DNA from: Chloroflexota bacterium
GTDB lineage: Bacteria; Chloroflexota; Dehalococcoidia; Tepidiformales; Tepidiformaceae
Length of the DNA stretch: 8,591 nucleotides
Assembly (NCBI GenBank): GCA_021823905.1
Contig: JAKALX010000148.1
Coordinates: 1 to 8,591 of the forward strand
Direction: 5' to 3'
The notes under the pieces were generated by a model. That model saw only the letters and a list, made by a program, of their open reading frames with translations, was not told where the DNA came from and made no database searches. The translations under genes were made by a program, and so were the position numbers. Positions 5,232 through 8,591 of the stretch are shown piece after piece (position 1 is the stretch's first letter; every line of letters begins with the position of its first letter).

Positions 5232-6421
5232 TTCACCGCCCCCGACTCCCTGAGCGCCCCGATCTCTCCTTCGCTCATTCCCAGCCACGCCCCAAGCACC
5301 TCGTCCGTGTTTCCCCCATGCGCGGGCATAGAGCGTCCAACCTGCGCCGGCGTCTTCGAAAGGTGCAGCGGCGAGTTCGGCAGTTTCAACGCACCCGGCA
5401 GCCCGTACGGCATCGGGACGTCGATCAGCATGTTCCGCGCCGCTACGTGCGGGTCGTCGAACAGGTCGGCGATCGTATTCACCTTCCCGATCGCGCAAAC
5501 GTTCGCAGGCTCGATGATCTCGAACCACTCCTCGGTCGTCTTCGCCGCCAGCGCCTCGACAAGCCCCTCTTCCAGCGCCTCGATGTTCTCCAGCCGAGCC
5601 CGGTTCACTGTAAATCGCTCGTCGAACGCCATGTCGTCGCGGTCGATCAGCGCGCAAAAGAGCTCCCACTCCTTCACGTTCGCGATCACCACCCAGCCGT
5701 CCTTCGTCGGGAACGGCCCGAACGGCGCGAGCAGCGCGTGCCGGCTCCCCTGCCGCGTTGGGTTCTCGCCGAATGCCGAGCGGCGCACGATCGCGTTCTC
5801 GCAGAGCGCCATTTGCGCCTCCATCAGCGCTACGTCCACAAACTGCCCCTCGCCCGAGACGTCCCGCGCCCGCAAAGCCGCCAGGATCCCGATCGCAAGG
5901 TAGAGCCCGCCGGTCATGTCGCCGATGCTCACGCCTATCCGCGTCGGCGGGCCGTCCGCCTCCCCGTTCAGCGCCATCGTCCCGCCCATCGCCTGCGCCA
6001 CCGCGTCGACCGCCGCCATCTTGCTGTACGGGCCCGTTTGCCCGAATCCGCTGAGCGCCGCGTATACGAGCCGCCGGTTCTCCTGCGCCAGCACGCCATA
6101 CCCGAGCCCGAGCCGCTCCATCGTCCCCGGCCGGAAATTCTCGGTGACGACGTCCGCCTCACGCACGAGCCGCTTCACCAGCGCCTTCCCGGCCGGACTC
6201 TTCAGGTCGATGCAGATCCCCTTCTTCCCCCGGTTCGCGCTGAAGAAGAACGTCGAGATCCCCTCGTGGTACGGCCCGAATCCGCGCTCCTTCTCGTGCG
6301 TCTCCGGGTACTCCACCTTCACGACTTCCGCGCCGAGGTCCGCCAGTTGCATCGTCCCGAACGGCCCCGCCAGCGCCCACGTGAAGTCCAGGACGCGAAC
6401 GCCCTCCAGCGGCCCTCTCAT
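5228..6421 (-). CDS. CaiB/BaiF family (family III) CoA-transferase
   Basis: Enzyme of 397 residues that moves CoA between a CoA thioester and a free acid; the family covers formyl-CoA, carnitine, bile-acid and succinyl-CoA:acid transferases and alpha-methylacyl-CoA racemase. Signatures: PLEGVRVLDFTWALAGPFG near the N-terminus, LADLGAEVVKVE, FFFSANRGKKGICIDLKSPAG, ENFRPGTMERLGLGY, and the catalytic-Asp motif GVSIGDMTGGLY (Asp168 here). I chose the ATG at 6421; an in-frame GTG at 6427 would add two residues, and neither has a clear Shine-Dalgarno site. The length is normal. It follows sucD by 164 bases on the same strand, so a CoA-acid substrate shared with that gene is conceivable. The specific substrate cannot be read from the sequence; frc or caiB would be a guess. 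Confidence 0.93.
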   Translation of the reverse strand: MRGPLEGVRVLDFTWALAGPFGTMQLADLGAEVVKVEYPETHEKERGFGPYHEGISTFFFSANRGKKGICIDLKSPAGKALVKRLVREADVVTENFRPGTMERLGLGYGVLAQENRRLVYAALSGFGQTGPYSKMAAVDAVAQAMGGTMALNGEADGPPTRIGVSIGDMTGGLYLAIGILAALRARDVSGEGQFVDVALMEAQMALCENAIVRRSAFGENPTRQGSRHALLAPFGPFPTKDGWVVIANVKEWELFCALIDRDDMAFDERFTVNRARLENIEALEEGLVEALAAKTTEEWFEIIEPANVCAIGKVNTIADLFDDPHVAARNMLIDVPMPYGLPGALKLPNSPLHLSKTPAQVGRSMPAHGGNTDEVLGAWLGMSEGEIGALRESGAVK

Positions 6422-6585
6422 CGTCACGCCGCTAAGCGTACCAGCACTCGTCAGTTTGGACTCGCCAGAGGGCGCCCGCGCGGCAAGAGTCCCAGCTCCT
6501 CATCAGGGGGAAAGCTCCAGCCATCTCGCTCAGCATTGCCCGCGGGTGCTTCCGTCGCCACTGCGCCAGCGCCGCAGCTATATCC

Positions 6586-7473
6586 CTAATACTTGATCCC
6601 GCGTTCCACGAGCGCGCGCTTCATGGTGCTGCCGATCTCGGCCGGCGAGTCGCTGACGTATGCGCCCGCAGCGCGCAGCGCGGCCTTCTTGTTCTCGGCC
6701 TTGCCGTCCTCGCCGCTGATGATCGCGCCGGCATGACCCATGCGGCGGCCGGGAGGCGCCGTCGCGCCGGCGATGAACGCCACGACTGGCTTCTTCACCT
6801 GCTGCTTGATGTAGTCGGCCGCTTCCTGCTCGGCGCTGCCGCCGATCTCGCCGACCATCACAATCGCGTCCGTGTCGGGGTCCTCGTTGAGCATGCGCAC
6901 GGCTTCGACCTGCCGGGTGCCGATGATCGGGTCGCCGCCGACGCCGATGCAGGTGCTCTGGCCGATCTGGAGGTCGGTGAGCTGCTGGACGACTTCGTAG
7001 ACGAGCGTCCCGGAGCGGCTGACAACGCCGACGCGGCCGGGAAGGAAGACGTCGCCCGGCATGATGCCGACGCGCGTGCGCGTTGAGGGCGTGATGACGC
7101 CGGGGCAGTTCGGCCCGATCAGGACGGAGCCGCTTCCCAGGAGCGAGCGCTTTACCGTGATCATATCCATGACAGGGATGCCTTCGGTGATGCAGACGAT
7201 GAGCGGGAGCTTCGCCGCGGCCGCTTCCAGCATCGCGTCGGCGGCGAACGCGGCCGGGACGAAGATGATGCTCACGTTCGCGCCGGTGTCCTTCACCGCT
7301 GCTTCGACGGTGGTGAAAATCGGGACGCCGTCCTGCTGCTCTCCGCCGCGCTTCGGGTGGATGGCCGCGACAACGTTGGTGCCGTAAGCGATGGACCGGC
7401 GCATGTGATTGGCGCCTTCGGTGCCAATTCCCTGCACCATGAGGCGCGTGTTTGCATCAAGCAGGACGCTCAT
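6586..7473 (-). CDS. sucD: Succinyl-CoA ligase (ADP/GDP-forming), alpha subunit
   Basis: Alpha subunit, 295 residues, of the TCA-cycle enzyme that couples succinyl-CoA cleavage to NTP synthesis. Hallmarks in order: a CoA-binding Rossmann domain with MVQGIGTEGANHMRRSIAYG (12-31), VPIFTTVEAAVKDTG, ITEGIPVMDM (95-104), IGPNCPGVITP (119-129), VVSRSGTLVYE (150-160), GVGGDPIIGT, VGEIGGSAEQEAA (207-219), and the phospho-histidine loop RMGHAGAI with His247. The ATG at 7473 has AGGAA five bases upstream; a longer open frame upstream is rejected. Two oddities. The beta-subunit gene sucC, normally directly upstream, is not here: a CHAD gene is. The N-terminal loop, usually GITGxxGxxH, reads GIGTEGANH, one residue shorter by my alignment. 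A paralogue such as malate-CoA ligase alpha (mtkB) is an alternative. Confidence 0.93.
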   Translation of the reverse strand: MSVLLDANTRLMVQGIGTEGANHMRRSIAYGTNVVAAIHPKRGGEQQDGVPIFTTVEAAVKDTGANVSIIFVPAAFAADAMLEAAAAKLPLIVCITEGIPVMDMITVKRSLLGSGSVLIGPNCPGVITPSTRTRVGIMPGDVFLPGRVGVVSRSGTLVYEVVQQLTDLQIGQSTCIGVGGDPIIGTRQVEAVRMLNEDPDTDAIVMVGEIGGSAEQEAADYIKQQVKKPVVAFIAGATAPPGRRMGHAGAIISGEDGKAENKKAALRAAGAYVSDSPAEIGSTMKRALVERGIKY

Positions 7474-7478
7474 GTCTG

Positions 7479-7483
7479 TTCCT
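7479..7483 (-). promoter_or_regulatory. Ribosome binding site AGGAA of sucD
   Basis: AGGAA on the minus strand, five bases before the ATG at 7473. Together with family N-termini, which begin close to the VQGI motif, it selects this start rather than an in-frame ATG 168 bases further upstream. Confidence 0.65.
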
Positions 7484-7488
7484 GTAGT

Positions 7489-7509
7489 CGATTTCCGATT
7501 TCCGATGGG
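7489..7509. repeat. Short heptanucleotide repeat, CGATTTC type, 2 units plus a partial
   Basis: Units cgatttc, cgatttc and a partial cgatggg. Read on the minus strand this is aatcgga, the same AATCGNN core as the other arrays but in the opposite orientation. It lies in the sucD leader, just behind its ribosome binding site. Confidence 0.6.
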
Positions 7510-7525
7510 GCGTGGGGCCGGACGG

Positions 7526-7542
7526 CGGGGACGGATTCCCCG
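7526..7542. terminator. Small hairpin between the CHAD gene and sucD
   Basis: cgggga and tccccg pair around a 5-base loop, 26 bases beyond the CHAD stop on the minus strand. No T-run follows, so termination is only a possibility. It could equally be a leader structure of sucD. Confidence 0.25.
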
Positions 7543-7568
7543 GTAGCGAAGAATACCCCCTCGCCGCC

Positions 7569-8591
7569 TTACTGTCCGTGGCCGCCGGGCGCAGCTTGTG
7601 GTGGCCGGTGCGACTCCATGAGCTTCTGCAGCCCCTTCCACTCAGCGCCGGCGAGCGGCCGGTAGACTTTCGGGAACTGGGCTCTCAACTCCCGTGCGTG
7701 GAGGCGGTAGCGTTCGACGATGGCGCCCATCGCGAGCAACGCCGACGGTCCGAGCTTCCGCGCGGACGTCGCTGCCATCTCCTCCAGCTCTTCGATCGCC
7801 ACGTAGGCGTCCTGGTGGAGGCCGAGCACGTCCTGGAGGGCGGTGACGCGCGCGCTGAACGCCAGCGCCTGCCTGCCGTACACCGGCCCCACGAACTCCA
7901 GTGCGTAGCGGAGCTTTTTCGCCTCGATCCGCAGCTCGTGGTAGCGCTCCGGGGGTGATGCCGGACCGATCGGGTCGCCCTGGCGGCGGACCCGCCGGTA
8001 GCGTTTCTCCACGAGTTCCGGGGCGATCGCGAGGACCGGCACGCACCCCGGGGCGAACGTTCGCGCCGGTCCGCGGCGAAGCGCGGAGGCGAAGCGCTCG
8101 ACCAGGCGGTCGTAGCGGCGCGAATCGAGGGCCGCGAGCATCCGCTTGCGGGCGCGCTGGCGGCGCAACCCGAGCAGCGCCTCGACCCCGTCGAGCGCTT
8201 GCGAGCGGCCGGGACCGCCTGCTTCGCGCCATTCAGCCATGCGCTCGAGCTGCACGTCGAGGTCGCGGACAGCGCCTAGCAACGCGGCGATCCAGCCCAG
8301 CTCGTTCCGCAGCGACTGCATCCGGGCCGGCAGGTAGGCGGCGAAGGCGCTCATCGCGGCGCGCATGCGCCGCGTCGCCACGCGCATGTCGTGCAACCCC
8401 TCGATGTCCTCGCCTACGCGTGTGCCCGCTTCGTTTGCAAGGAAGACCTGAAAGTGCTTGCGGAGGATGGCGAAGGCGGCCTCGCCGGCGGTCATCTCCG
8501 GAGCGACCACGTCAGTGCCGAGGCCCCGCGCCGGAGACGCCATTTTCAGGCCCGTCGCGAGGAGCGCCGCCTCGAACTTCGATGTCCCCGC
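7569..8591 (-). CDS. CHAD-domain protein, probable CYTH-CHAD fusion (5' end outside window)
   Basis: The CHAD domain is an all-alpha, histidine- and arginine-rich fold that binds polyphosphate; it is often fused to a CYTH (triphosphate tunnel) domain. 340 residues are visible. The two conserved CHAD repeats are seen: GLHDMRVATRRMRAAMSAF with His67 (visible numbering) and YHELRIEAKKLRYALEF with His218, plus LQDVLGLHQDAYVA with His259. An ATG exists at 8543, but the frame remains open to the window edge and the upstream residues AGTSKFEAALLATGLK resemble the end of a CYTH domain (SKFE-x-AL), so I think the true start lies outside. If so, the full protein may be an inorganic triphosphatase or polyphosphate-associated protein. 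It precedes sucD by 95 bases on the same strand, with no evident functional link. It ends with TAA. Confidence 0.85.
   Translation of the reverse strand, partial: AGTSKFEAALLATGLKMASPARGLGTDVVAPEMTAGEAAFAILRKHFQVFLANEAGTRVGEDIEGLHDMRVATRRMRAAMSAFAAYLPARMQSLRNELGWIAALLGAVRDLDVQLERMAEWREAGGPGRSQALDGVEALLGLRRQRARKRMLAALDSRRYDRLVERFASALRRGPARTFAPGCVPVLAIAPELVEKRYRRVRRQGDPIGPASPPERYHELRIEAKKLRYALEFVGPVYGRQALAFSARVTALQDVLGLHQDAYVAIEELEEMAATSARKLGPSALLAMGAIVERYRLHARELRAQFPKVYRPLAGAEWKGLQKLMESHRPPQAAPGGHGQ

Noticed and set aside
6422..6585. Gene or RNA in the gap between sucD and the CoA-transferase
   Set aside because: I see only a weak 5-bp hairpin (6561-6577) and no start site, coding pattern or tRNA-like structure.
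5216..6589. Long plus-strand open frame opposite the CoA-transferase gene
   Set aside because: Its translation is rich in Arg, Pro and His, with no domain; it is a shadow of the GC-rich minus-strand gene, which has clear family motifs.
7474..7641. Longer N-terminus for SucD (ATG at 7641)
   Set aside because: The added residues are low-complexity, overlap the CHAD gene and include the heptad repeat; the family N-terminus starts at 7473.
1..8591. tRNA, rRNA, insertion sequence, integrase or phage genes
   Set aside because: I saw no cloverleaf, rRNA motif, transposase or recombinase domain, or long terminal inverted repeats on either strand.

Overview
The window is GC-rich (by eye roughly two-thirds G+C), almost fully coding, and looks like the chromosome of a high-GC bacterium. 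GTG starts, strong Shine-Dalgarno sites and compact single-strand gene runs fit Chloroflexota (Dehalococcoidia-like) or Actinomycetota. I lean to the former from general gene character only; no marker gene settles it.

Left region (1-2133), plus strand. A two-component pair: the C-terminal part of an OmpR/PhoB-type response regulator, cut by the window edge, followed 2 bases later by a complete membrane histidine kinase. The kinase has two membrane helices, HAMP, HisKA and an ATPase domain with an unusual G1 box. After it come 219 non-coding bases holding three GC-rich hairpins, two of which share the same 7-base loop on different stems.

Middle (2134-4290). A 78-residue protein of unknown function on the minus strand diverges from an alpha/beta-hydrolase esterase on the plus strand. 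The 257-base divergent region contains a 7-base tandem array and a perfect AGGAGG. The esterase converges, with only 8 bases between stops, on a minus-strand group: a 93-residue ABM-like dimeric alpha/beta-barrel protein and a GNAT acetyltransferase.

Right (4348-8591), minus strand. A trans-aconitate-methyltransferase-like enzyme, a CaiB/BaiF (family III) CoA-transferase, the alpha subunit of succinyl-CoA ligase (sucD) without its usual sucC partner next to it, and a CHAD-domain protein that runs off the edge and is probably a CYTH-CHAD fusion. The CoA-transferase and sucD both act on CoA thioesters and the methyltransferase may act on a TCA-cycle side product. This hints at organic-acid/CoA metabolism, but the gaps (43-164 bases) are too wide to assert one operon.

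The most striking non-gene signal is a family of 7-base tandem repeats with core AATCG plus two variable bases. It occurs in five places: 2545-2607, 4325-4352, 4412-4467, 5197-5231 and 7489-7509. Four lie in gene gaps, two of these also supply the stop codon of a neighbouring gene, and one lies inside the methyltransferase gene, where it encodes a 7-residue peptide repeat in frame just before the conserved C-terminus.
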